From JAZGHN01 sp964496725 (lineage in GTDB: Bacteria; Chloroflexota; Dehalococcoidia; Dehalococcoidales; E44-bin46), in NCBI GenBank assembly GCA_964496725.1, contig CAZCAS010000071.1:1-6388 (forward strand): a stretch of DNA of 6,388 nt, written 5' to 3'. How positions within the stretch are numbered: the first letter of the stretch is position 1; each line of letters begins with the position of its first letter. The translations under genes and the position numbers were made by a program. The notes beneath the pieces were generated by a model that worked only from the letters and a program-made list of their open reading frames with translations, did no database searches and had not been told where the DNA came from. Shown piece after piece: positions 1 to 6,075 of this stretch.

Positions 1-107
1 AACGAAATAACCCTCCCCATCCAGGCTACCGGGTGAAAGGCATCGGACGGTTCACCCAGGGCAAGGTCAAAAATTAGCGCTAGCGCCAGTAGCCACAGAA
101 TATCCAT
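1..107 (-). CDS. cbiB: Adenosylcobinamide-phosphate synthase CbiB/CobD, N-terminal fragment (cut by left edge)
   Basis: The first 35 codons of an integral membrane enzyme that joins adenosylcobyric acid to (R)-1-aminopropan-2-ol or its phosphate late in cobalamin synthesis. Reading from the ATG at 107, a hydrophobic helix (about residues 3-17) leads into D14-LALGEP and then HPVAWMGRVI (26-35). This matches the family's N-terminal pattern of a helix, an Asp, a G-D/E-P turn and HPV..xG (Salmonella CbiB has DFIIGDP and HPVRWIGRLI). The ATG is 3 bases after the btuD stop, and a GAGG ribosome-binding site lies about 12 bases upstream inside the end of btuD, so the two are probably translationally coupled. 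Placed just after cbiZ-btuCD, it suggests that the cobyric acid made by CbiZ is rebuilt here. The rest of the gene lies outside the window. The identification rests on a short but distinctive N-terminus. Confidence 0.85.
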   Translation of the reverse strand, partial: MDILWLLALALIFDLALGEPSDAFHPVAWMGRVIS

Positions 108-110
108 TAC

Positions 111-914
111 TTAATTTACCCTCGACTTTTTACTATCGCCCACCCTCGGCAATACGACGGGCAGACCGGTTAGGGGATGGGGGATAACATAGTTCCCCGT
201 CCCATATACCTCTTCAAGGTTTTTGGCAGTAATGACCTCTGTCGGTGTGCCCTCGGCGTGAATCCTGCCTTCATTTATCAGAAGCAGCCGGTCGCAATAA
301 TGGGCAGCAAGGTTAAGGTCGTGCAGGGCAACCACTACGGCAAGCTTATTTTTCTGACACAAACCTTTTATCAGGTCGAGAATCTCAATCTGGCGGCTTA
401 TGTCCAGATTGGCTGTGGGTTCATCGAGAAGAATAGCCTCTGTTTCCTGAGCCAGGGCGCGGGCGATAACCACACACTGTATCTCACCTCCAGAGAGTTC
501 GCCGATTCTTCTTTCGGCAAGACGCTGAGTGGATGTTTGCTTCATAGCCCGCCAGGTAATCTCTATATCAATCGGCCTTTCATACTGGAAGAGACCGAGG
601 TGGGGGTTTCTCCCCATGAGCACAATCTCAAAGGCGTTAAAGGCGCTGGGCAGAAGTGGGGTCTGGGGTACGACGCTTACCAGGAGGGACAGTTCCTTTC
701 TTGGTATCCGGGAGATATCCCGGTCGTTAATGATAATCCTGCCGGTGTGAGGGGTGATAACGCGACTTAGAGCTTTGATAATGGTCGATTTGCCTGAACC
801 GTTGGGTCCGACGATGCCGACTATCTCGCCAGGCAGCACCTGGAAGCTTACATCTTCTATCACATTTTTGTCCCCATAGGTCAGGGTTATTCCCTGCGTT
901 TCCAGTTTAACCAT
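111..914 (-). CDS. btuD: Corrinoid (vitamin B12) ABC transporter ATP-binding protein, BtuD/FepC type
   Basis: Cytoplasmic ATPase that powers the BtuC permease; 267 residues, normal for the family. All nucleotide-binding motifs are present: Walker A GPNGSGKST (36-44), Q-loop Gln84 in VPQ, signature LSGGE (140-144), Walker B AILLDE (160-165), D-loop ANLD (168-171) and switch His198 in ALHDL. The family (FecCD/BtuCD type) also imports siderophores and haem; cobalamin or cobinamide is assigned because cbiZ and cbiB flank it. I chose ATG at 914 (MVKLE): its GAGGT ribosome-binding site overlaps the btuC stop with 5 bases of spacing, and the ABC fold starts right there. A longer frame back to 977 would overlap btuC by 56 bases and add a low-complexity Ser/Pro stretch, so I rejected it. 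The C-terminal tail after residue 240 is typical of the group. Confidence 0.93.
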   Translation of the reverse strand: MVKLETQGITLTYGDKNVIEDVSFQVLPGEIVGIVGPNGSGKSTIIKALSRVITPHTGRIIINDRDISRIPRKELSLLVSVVPQTPLLPSAFNAFEIVLMGRNPHLGLFQYERPIDIEITWRAMKQTSTQRLAERRIGELSGGEIQCVVIARALAQETEAILLDEPTANLDISRQIEILDLIKGLCQKNKLAVVVALHDLNLAAHYCDRLLLINEGRIHAEGTPTEVITAKNLEEVYGTGNYVIPHPLTGLPVVLPRVGDSKKSRVN

Positions 915-921
915 GCCAACC

Positions 922-2013
922 TCAGAACAATATCTTGGTTCGCTGTCTGAGTAAGTAGAGGAAGAAGGGGGCGCCACAGGCAGCGGTGAATATTCCTACT
1001 GGTATCTCGGTGGGTGCCATCAGTGTACGGGCAATGACGTCGGCGATAATGAGGAACACTCCGCCAGATAGAACAGAGAGAGGCAGGAGAAAGCGGTAAT
1101 CTGGCCCCCATATCAGACGCACCATGTGTGGGATGATGATGCCGAGGAAACCGATGATGCCAACAAAGGAAACAGCAGCAGCGGTAATCATGGTAGCTGC
1201 ACCGAGAAGAATAATCTTTAGTTTTTCCACGCTGATTCCCAGTTGTTGAGCCTGCTCCTCGCCAAGCTGTATCAGATTTAGAGAGCGGGAGTAAATCATG
1301 ATTATGATAACTCCGGCAGCCACGGCTGGTAGAGCAATCCTTACCTCCGACCACTGGCTTAGGGAGAAACTGCCCATGAGCCAGAATACGATGCCGTGTA
1401 GTTTATCGCCGCTGGTGGTGATAAGATAGGAGGCAATGGCTGCCAGAAAGGCACCCAGAGCCACACCAGCCAGTATAAGCCTGGTTACCTCTAGCATTCT
1501 GCCCACCCGGGCTAGGGCATAGACGACACTGACGCTAGCGATTGCTCCGATAAAGGCAAATAGTGGCACGGTGCCGAAACCAAGCACCCGCCAGCCCATT
1601 GGTTGCAGAAAGCCGATAACGGCTCCCAGTGCTGCCCCTTGAGCCACACCGAGAAGATAAGGGTCAGCCAGTGGGTTGCGGAACAGGCCCTGATAAGTGG
1701 CTCCAGCCACTGATAGCGCAGCACCGACGATGCCAGCCAGAATAACCCTGGGCAGGCGTATATCTAGAATTATGGTCTCCATAGTGCTCGGCCAGGTATG
1801 TTCTACGTTGACTAAAGGCAGCCTGGAAAGGATGATACTTGCCGTGGTCGAAAATGGGATTTTAGCGCTGCCGATGGCGGTGGCGAGGGGTATCATTACA
1901 CCGAGGAGAATGGAAAGCCCGATAATGGCGTAGATATAATAGCGCCAGCGTGGGTATGGTACGGCTGGTATTACCCGGCCGACTTTAGATATTTCAAGCT
2001 GTTTCAAGGCCAT
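922..2013 (-). CDS. btuC: Corrinoid ABC transporter permease, BtuC/FecCD family
   Basis: Membrane permease that passes the corrinoid handed over by BtuF; it works as a dimer with two BtuD subunits. 363 residues with about ten hydrophobic segments, the first at about 25-48 after a longer than usual polar N-terminus of about 24 residues. Family hallmarks are RLPR (86-89), GAALSVAGATYQGLFRNPLA (97-116) followed by DPYLLG, the cytoplasmic coupling-helix region around LNLIQLGEEQAQQLGI (245-260), and GFLGIIIPHMVRLIWG (288-303). The ATG at 2013 follows an AAAGGG ribosome-binding site and lies 17 bases after the cbiZ stop; the TGA is 7 bases before btuD. The fold does not separate B12 from siderophore transporters; the substrate is inferred from the neighbours cbiZ, cbiB and btuF. 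Confidence 0.93.
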   Translation of the reverse strand: MALKQLEISKVGRVIPAVPYPRWRYYIYAIIGLSILLGVMIPLATAIGSAKIPFSTTASIILSRLPLVNVEHTWPSTMETIILDIRLPRVILAGIVGAALSVAGATYQGLFRNPLADPYLLGVAQGAALGAVIGFLQPMGWRVLGFGTVPLFAFIGAIASVSVVYALARVGRMLEVTRLILAGVALGAFLAAIASYLITTSGDKLHGIVFWLMGSFSLSQWSEVRIALPAVAAGVIIIMIYSRSLNLIQLGEEQAQQLGISVEKLKIILLGAATMITAAAVSFVGIIGFLGIIIPHMVRLIWGPDYRFLLPLSVLSGGVFLIIADVIARTLMAPTEIPVGIFTAACGAPFFLYLLRQRTKILF

Positions 2014-2030
2014 ATTGCCAAGCCCTTTGC

Positions 2031-2708
2031 TTAGTCGGAGCTATTACCCCTTTTCTTGATGGCACACATTGTGGCTGAGGTAACTGCCCGAGCTATCAGT
2101 TCGCCTATCTTGGAATGTCCACCAACATAGGTGCATCGGCCGCCTCTGCCTGATATCACCACAATCTGGTCGGTGCCGGTGCCTGTTGCCTGCCAGGCAG
2201 GAGTATAGGAGCTTCTTATATCCAGCTCTTGCAAGGCTATATTTTTGGCTTCGGTTATGGTGATGAATGACGCAGCTAAGGAAGCTGGGTCTAGCGAGGC
2301 GCTGGTGAGTAGAATGGTGTTTATGGTTCCTATCTTCTCAAATTGCCCATCCCTCTCAATACCGCTTGCCCTATCTATTCCTATCCTCATTGCGTTGGAC
2401 CCAACCCCGGCAGTGACGAAAGCAAACACCCAAAGCTCATCAAAGGTTTCTTCCTTCCAGGCCAAATGATCCATTTCCACCCCGGTGGATAGGTCGGTAA
2501 CTTCATCTGGCAGTAGGTTAACCCTGCCGAGGACTTCTTCTAAGTAGGTCTTCCAGCTTTGGGGTTGGTCGTGAAACACCTTTTGGAGGGGCTTGGGAAT
2601 ATAGCAATTACAAACTGCTTTTACCTGTTTGAATCCGTGTCGACTGCTTAGTACATTGCTGGGTTCGGGAAGGCGAAGAATGAAAATATTAGCCGGTGTT
2701 CCCCACAC
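2031..2708 (-). CDS. cbiZ: Adenosylcobinamide amidohydrolase CbiZ (start codon uncertain)
   Basis: Hydrolyses the amide bond to the aminopropanol arm of adenosylcobinamide (and of pseudo-B12-type corrinoids in some bacteria), giving adenosylcobyric acid for remodelling. Numbered from GTG 2708 (225 residues), family blocks are LPEPSNVLSSRHGFKQVKAV (13-32), AFVTAGVGSNAMRIG (96-110), GTINTILLTSASLD (127-140), TEAKNIALQEL (152-162), ATGTGTDQIVV (174-184) and YVGGHSKIGELIARAV (194-209). The coordinates use the first conventional start, but that is probably too short. The frame stays open and protein-like back to the btuF stop, and a GAGGT ribosome-binding site at 2776-2780 sits 7 bases before an in-frame ATA at 2768, which would give 245 residues. 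GTG 2708 has only a weak GAG upstream. It lies between btuF and btuC, so import and amide cleavage are presumably co-expressed. The family is certain; the start is not. Confidence 0.92.
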   Translation of the reverse strand: MWGTPANIFILRLPEPSNVLSSRHGFKQVKAVCNCYIPKPLQKVFHDQPQSWKTYLEEVLGRVNLLPDEVTDLSTGVEMDHLAWKEETFDELWVFAFVTAGVGSNAMRIGIDRASGIERDGQFEKIGTINTILLTSASLDPASLAASFITITEAKNIALQELDIRSSYTPAWQATGTGTDQIVVISGRGGRCTYVGGHSKIGELIARAVTSATMCAIKKRGNSSD

Positions 2709-2775
2709 TCTGTGCTCGACGATTTCGCCCTTGATTCCACGCCGTATCTCTAAGTCCCTTCTTTTTATGTCCTTT

Positions 2776-2781
2776 ACCTCT
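2776..2781 (-). promoter_or_regulatory. Ribosome-binding site upstream of the probable cbiZ start
   Basis: AGAGGT on the minus strand, the only strong Shine-Dalgarno match between the btuF stop (2790) and the conserved part of cbiZ. The codon 7 bases downstream (2768-2766) is ATA, in frame with cbiZ, and no ATG exists in any frame between 2709 and 2789. This site is the main reason to doubt the GTG start at 2708. That ribosomes load here is inferred. Confidence 0.6.
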
Positions 2782-2789
2782 TTTATTAG

Positions 2790-3752
2790 TTACTCCCTGG
2801 CGAAAAGCTCTGGGTGTATCATCTCGGCCAATTGCTCCAGTCCGTCAATCATTCTCGGCCCAGGTCGGCCAACAAGGTCGGTGTTTATCTCATATGTCCG
2901 GTTGTTAACGCGGGCATCTACATCTTTGAGTCGTTCCTCGGTTAAAGCGAATTCGTAGGGCAATCTGGCGCCCTCTCCCATCCCGCTGCCAGCAATAATA
3001 ATCTGGGGGTTGGCTGTGATAACTGCTTCCAGGCTTATGGTCGGGTACTCCTCACTGAGGTTTTGGGCAATATTAGTCCCGCCTGCCAACTCGATTAATT
3101 CATTAATGCGGGTATCTGGGCCGACAGTCATCAGCGGGTCGTGCCACACAATGTAGAGTACCCTTGGTCTTTCATCGGGCGTCAGATTTCTCGTCTTATC
3201 GGTTACTGCCCTGATGCGGTTTTCCATCTCGGCGACCAGTTGGGCAGCCTTTTCTGGTACACCGGCACAATCGCCCACTAGGGTGATGGCATCCAGCACT
3301 TCGTCGAGGGTCTTTGGTGCCAGCGCCAGCACAGTTAGGCCAAGCCCATCCAGTCGTGGAATAACCTCATCCTCATGTATATTAGCCGCCAATATCAGGT
3401 CGGGCTGGCTCTCAACTACCTTTTCAATATCAATGGTGCTGAAGCCACCTACTTTTGGCTTGTCTTTAGCTGCCTCGGGATAGTCACAAAACTCTGTTAC
3501 CCCCACCAGCTTATCCTCCAAGCCCAGGGCATATATGATTTCGGTGTTGCTGGGGGATAGAGAAACGATTCTCTCCGGTACTTTCTCTATGGTTACCTGC
3601 CTGCCCATCTGGTCGGTCACGCTGAGAGGAAAAGTTGTCCCGTTTTGCACTGCTGGTGCCCGTTCTTCCGGAGTTGAAGCGCAGGCGACGAGGAAACTCG
3701 CCAGCAATGCTATAACTATAAAAAATATGCTTGCCTTAGCTGTTAGCCCCAT
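2790..3752 (-). CDS. btuF: Corrinoid-binding lipoprotein of the ABC importer, BtuF type
   Basis: Extracytoplasmic substrate-binding component that delivers cobalamin or cobinamide to BtuCD. 320 residues. The N-terminus is a lipoprotein signal: Lys6, a hydrophobic run (7-22) and lipobox LVAC with lipidated Cys24, followed by a Ser/Thr/Pro/Ala-rich linker. The two-lobe Peripla_BP_2 domain runs from about 48 to 315, with ERIVSLSPSNTEIIYALG (60-77), PKVGGF (99-104), a long spacer helix (about 145-185), RVLYIVW (197-203) and ISLEAVITANPQIII (239-253). Glu71 and Glu242 sit where E. coli BtuF has the two glutamates that dock on BtuC arginines (family knowledge, aligned by eye). ATG 3752 has an AAAGAGG site 6 bases upstream. 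It follows the DUF71 gene by 91 bases and precedes cbiZ in the same reading frame. Lipid anchoring fits a monoderm or atypical envelope. Iron-chelate binding is the alternative, made unlikely by the neighbours. Confidence 0.9.
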   Translation of the reverse strand: MGLTAKASIFFIVIALLASFLVACASTPEERAPAVQNGTTFPLSVTDQMGRQVTIEKVPERIVSLSPSNTEIIYALGLEDKLVGVTEFCDYPEAAKDKPKVGGFSTIDIEKVVESQPDLILAANIHEDEVIPRLDGLGLTVLALAPKTLDEVLDAITLVGDCAGVPEKAAQLVAEMENRIRAVTDKTRNLTPDERPRVLYIVWHDPLMTVGPDTRINELIELAGGTNIAQNLSEEYPTISLEAVITANPQIIIAGSGMGEGARLPYEFALTEERLKDVDARVNNRTYEINTDLVGRPGPRMIDGLEQLAEMIHPELFARE

Positions 3753-3758
3753 GTGTGT

Positions 3759-3765
3759 CCTCTTT
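3759..3765 (-). promoter_or_regulatory. btuF ribosome-binding site
   Basis: AAAGAGG on the minus strand, 6 bases before the ATG at 3752. It confirms the start that gives a complete lipoprotein signal peptide. The rest of the 91-base gap (3753-3843) shows no convincing promoter or terminator, so btuF may be read through from the DUF71 gene. Confidence 0.75.
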
Positions 3766-3843
3766 TTGATGGTAAATCAGATGGTCCGGATTCTTATTCA
3801 TCTTGCTCAGCTATAGCTTGAATACAGGTTTAATGGCATGCTG

Positions 3844-4509
3844 CTACTTCTTGGGAGTGAGTCTATACTGACTAATGTCTAGTATCCAGTGCGTGTTTCT
3901 TTGGTAAGTTCGACCTGGTGTGACCTCTATCCTGTTCCTGAAGATGGGCCCATTGACCACCACCGTGTGGTATTCGCCACCCTCACCGCAGGGGTCTATG
4001 CCCGAATCGATTAGGTATTTGACAAAGTCCCTGTCCACACGGTGCCCAATCCACTCTTTAGCAATGAGTTCGGATTTGGCACTGACTACGATGGCTTCAA
4101 AACCGACGTCGATGAGCTCAGAAACAATCTCCGTGGTCTTCCTCCCCCAGAGTGGCTCCACGGCTTCGATACCGAGCTCGCCGCATACCCTTTCCACCCA
4201 GTCCAGATGTTCCTGCAAATATATATCACCAAAGACCATCCCCTTTATGCCATTGGGAATCAGGCTTCTTACTGCCTCCTTGAATTCCCTCTCGTACCCT
4301 TCTGGGGTGGTCTCCTTCTGCAGGATGGGTATGCCCAGAGCCTGACTCTGCATTTGAATCAGCTTGGCTTGGGTGCCATGAAACCTTACTTTGTGGGATT
4401 CTTGAGCGATGAAGTTTACCAGGTGGGAGACTTTGTATCCCTGGCGCATCGCCTCATAGCAGGCGAGGCAACCATCCTTCCCACCGCTCCAGGATGCCAG
4501 ATAACTCAT
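3844..4509 (-). CDS. DUF71/COG2102 PP-loop ATPase (Dph6-like fold), probable B12-salvage subfamily
   Basis: Cytoplasmic ATP pyrophosphatase-fold protein of 221 residues. The PP-loop SGGKDG (8-13) at the very N-terminus would bind ATP for adenylation. Further DUF71 blocks are FGDIYLQEH (93-101), EPLWG (118-122), GEGGEYHT (175-182) and NGPIF (186-190). Archaeal and eukaryotic Dph6 proteins of this family amidate diphthine on EF-2, but bacteria lack diphthamide. Comparative genomics of DUF71/COG2102 has proposed a second subfamily in B12 salvage, and a position directly ahead of btuF-cbiZ-btuCD-cbiB fits that. GGEYHT differs from the GGEFET form I recall for Dph6, consistent with another substrate. 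ATG 4509 follows a consensus AGGAGG with 6 bases of spacing; the frame also has a TTG at 4524, but it overlaps that site and is rejected. Automated annotation will probably say diphthine-ammonia ligase. The reaction is not established; an amide-forming or other ATP-dependent step on a corrinoid side chain is inference. Confidence 0.85.
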   Translation of the reverse strand: MSYLASWSGGKDGCLACYEAMRQGYKVSHLVNFIAQESHKVRFHGTQAKLIQMQSQALGIPILQKETTPEGYEREFKEAVRSLIPNGIKGMVFGDIYLQEHLDWVERVCGELGIEAVEPLWGRKTTEIVSELIDVGFEAIVVSAKSELIAKEWIGHRVDRDFVKYLIDSGIDPCGEGGEYHTVVVNGPIFRNRIEVTPGRTYQRNTHWILDISQYRLTPKK

Positions 4510-4515
4510 AAGCTT

Positions 4516-4521
4516 CCTCCT
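4516..4521 (-). promoter_or_regulatory. Consensus ribosome-binding site of the DUF71 gene
   Basis: AGGAGG on the minus strand, 6 bases before ATG 4509. It decides the start and excludes the in-frame TTG at 4524, which it overlaps. It directly follows a 10-base palindrome, TCAATATTGA (4521-4530). Confidence 0.85.
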
Positions 4522-4532
4522 CAATATTGAAC

Positions 4533-4549
4533 TGAATCATAGAGATTCA
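4533..4549 (-). repeat. Small inverted repeat in the leader of the DUF71 transcript
   Basis: TGAATC and GATTCA are perfect 6-base arms around a 5-base spacer, followed closely by the palindrome TCAATATTGA at 4521-4530. Both lie between the predicted promoter and the ribosome-binding site. They could be small RNA stems or protein contacts, but arms this short also arise by chance in AT-rich DNA. Confidence 0.35.
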
Positions 4550-4575
4550 TTGTTTTAGAAGTATAACGCGCTTTA

Positions 4576-4601
4576 AAATACTAAACTTTAGTTTAGTATT
4601 T
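4576..4601. promoter_or_regulatory. Perfect 12+12 palindrome, candidate repressor operator
   Basis: AAATACTAAACT, a 2-base centre, then AGTTTAGTATTT: perfect two-fold symmetry over 26 bases in the only larger intergenic region of the window. It has just two G/C pairs per arm and at most four T's after it on the minus strand, so it is a poor terminator. Its upstream arm contains the predicted -10 element, the typical position for a dimeric repressor (for example TetR- or MarR-like). The cognate regulator is not in the window. The symmetry is seen; the operator role is inferred. Confidence 0.65.
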
Positions 4602-4618
4602 GTTCTCGGGGTTGTCAA
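4590..4618 (-). promoter_or_regulatory. Sigma70-type promoter of the DUF71-btuF-cbiZ-btuCD-cbiB cluster
   Basis: On the minus strand, a consensus -35 TTGACA (4618-4613), a 17-base spacer and -10 TAAACT (4595-4590, 4 of 6 consensus bases). Transcription would begin near 4583, giving a leader of about 74 bases before ATG 4509. The -10 lies inside the palindrome at 4576-4601. The perfect -35 with ideal spacing in the intergenic gap is good evidence; activity is untested. Confidence 0.65.
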
Positions 4619-4633
4619 TAGTCCACAGGGGGG

Positions 4634-6037
4634 CTATTTTCGCCGGGTCTTGCCTCGTAGCATTGAGATGACTATGCCTGCGGAACAGATGGCGGTGAAG
4701 ATGATAAAGGCTATTTTGACACTGCTCAAAAATTGCGGATAGTATTGGGGCGTTATTTCTGTTCTTCCGATATGTAGGGCGAATAGTATCATGGTGATGC
4801 CCATGCTGAATGTCATGCCAATCTGTCGCATGGTGGCAAAGGTGGCTGAGGCCACACCGTAAACCCTCTGCTTAACCGAAGCCATGATGGCATTGGTATT
4901 AGGGGCTACGAAGAGGGCACTGCCGAAACCGATTAGCATCAGGTTGGCGATGATGACTGTTAAGCTGGTGTTCTCAGCGAGAAGGATAAAGCGGGATAGC
5001 CCTATTGCGTTTAATCCCAGCCCTATGGAGACAAGTATTCGGGGCGCGATCCGGTCGGAAAGCCTGCCGGCGATAGGGGAAAAACCGGACTGGACGCCAG
5101 CCATGGCGACGAGAACTAGGCCGGCGCTTTGAGGGCTGAGCCCTTTGATGTATTGCAGGTAAAGGCTTAGCAGGAAGGCTATGGAGAAGGTTGAGATATA
5201 ACTGATGAGATGCGTCACGTTGGAGAAAACGAACATCCTGTTATTGCTAAAGAGTTTTATATCCAGCAGGGGACTTTCCACCTTCATCTCCCGCCTGACG
5301 AAGGCGAAAATCCCCGAAGTACCTGCCGTGATGAGCACTATCCCCGGCGTTTCTGGGAGCAGGGAAAAGCCATATATTATCCCAACAAGGGCGAGGCCAT
5401 AGATTACCGCGCCAGCAAGGTCGAACCCCTCTCCTCTTGCCTCAGCCCATTCTCCCTTTATTTTGAGCATGACGAGGGGAATGATAGTGGCTCCCAGAGG
5501 TATGGTGGCCAGGAATATGCTTCTCCAACCGAAGTGCTGGGTTAAAATGCCGCCTAAAATTGGTCCCAAGGACAGCCCTAAATAGGTGGCAGCAGCACTT
5601 ATTCCTAATGCCCTGCCCCTTTCTCTGGCCGGAAATACCGAGGTTATGATGGCTACCCCGGTAGCGGCGATCATGGCGCCTCCGATTCCCTGGGCAACCC
5701 GTAAGGCAATGAGGGCGCTGGCAATCGAGCTAAACGAGACAAGAATTGTGGCGATGGTGAAGACAAATATACCGCAGGTGAGAATCCGTTTCCTACCGTG
5801 TATATCAGCCAGTCGACCAAAGGGGAGAAGGGAGGTTGCCGTAGCCAGCAGATATGCGGTGGGTATCCAGTTTACTACGACGGCGTCTATGCGGAGTTCG
5901 CTGCTAATGGAGGGGAGGGCGATGTTGATTGAAGAACCCATAAAGGTGACAAGGAAGGTGCTCAGTCCCGCAACGACTAAGACGGTTCTTTTAGGCGTAT
6001 TATTATTCATGCTCGCTCTGCTACTATTGTTTTCCAT
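4634..6037 (-). CDS. MFS transporter, DHA2 (14-TM, EmrB/QacA-like) family; substrate unknown
   Basis: Inner-membrane secondary transporter, 467 residues from ATG 6037, with about 14 hydrophobic segments as in DHA2 proteins. Counting from this start, motif A GRLADIHGRKR is at 74-84, the antiporter motif C LGPILGG at 157-163, and the second-half copy GRLSDRIAPR at 324-333. The usual Asp of the first-helix motif D1 (LDxTIVNVALP) is absent: the segment reads FMGSSINIALP (32-42). The start is undecided. ATG 6082 would give 482 residues but has no ribosome-binding site and lies in a hairpin; ATG 6037 has a weak GAG 8 bases upstream; ATG 6010 has another weak GAG and begins 8 residues before the first helix. 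It follows nadA on the same strand and ends just before the promoter of the corrinoid cluster. Drug export is the default guess, but nothing in the sequence fixes the substrate or ties it to B12. Confidence 0.88.
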   Translation of the reverse strand: MENNSSRASMNNNTPKRTVLVVAGLSTFLVTFMGSSINIALPSISSELRIDAVVVNWIPTAYLLATATSLLPFGRLADIHGRKRILTCGIFVFTIATILVSFSSIASALIALRVAQGIGGAMIAATGVAIITSVFPARERGRALGISAAATYLGLSLGPILGGILTQHFGWRSIFLATIPLGATIIPLVMLKIKGEWAEARGEGFDLAGAVIYGLALVGIIYGFSLLPETPGIVLITAGTSGIFAFVRREMKVESPLLDIKLFSNNRMFVFSNVTHLISYISTFSIAFLLSLYLQYIKGLSPQSAGLVLVAMAGVQSGFSPIAGRLSDRIAPRILVSIGLGLNAIGLSRFILLAENTSLTVIIANLMLIGFGSALFVAPNTNAIMASVKQRVYGVASATFATMRQIGMTFSMGITMILFALHIGRTEITPQYYPQFLSSVKIAFIIFTAICSAGIVISMLRGKTRRK

Positions 6038-6075
6038 AGTGGGGACTCGTTGGGTTCTTGGAAGGATTGGCGAAT

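Noticed and set aside
177..770. Long plus-strand open frame opposite btuD
   Set aside because: It lies entirely antisense to a gene with all ABC ATPase motifs, has no recognisable domain, and is a shadow frame.
887..1354. Minus-strand open frame overlapping the end of btuC in another frame
   Set aside because: The Cys/Arg/His-rich translation is typical of an out-of-frame reading; btuC itself carries clear permease motifs there.
3753..3843. Separate promoter for btuF, including the palindrome AGCTATAGCT at 3809-3818
   Set aside because: No -35/-10 pair with acceptable spacing is visible, and a 10-base palindrome alone is weak evidence.
3844..4509. Calling the PP-loop gene a true diphthine-ammonia ligase
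   Set aside because: Bacteria lack diphthamide on their elongation factor G, and the neighbours all belong to corrinoid salvage. Only the fold is shared.
4510..4524. TTG at 4524 as the DUF71 start
   Set aside because: It overlaps the consensus AGGAGG that serves ATG 4509, and the extra residues (Met-Arg-Arg-Lys-Leu) precede a PP-loop that is normally very close to the N-terminus.
3920..4530. Overlapping plus-strand open frames opposite the DUF71 gene
   Set aside because: They are antisense to a well-supported PP-loop gene, show no protein-family features and no convincing ribosome-binding site.
4576..4601. The perfect palindrome as an intrinsic terminator for the MFS gene
   Set aside because: The stem is almost all A/T, the loop would be only 2 bases, and no long T-run follows. 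Its overlap with a good promoter favours an operator.
4525..4633. Cobalamin riboswitch upstream of the corrinoid cluster
   Set aside because: The region has only 109 bases, far shorter than a cobalamin riboswitch, and I found no B12-box-like sequence. The same holds for the 91-base gap before btuF.
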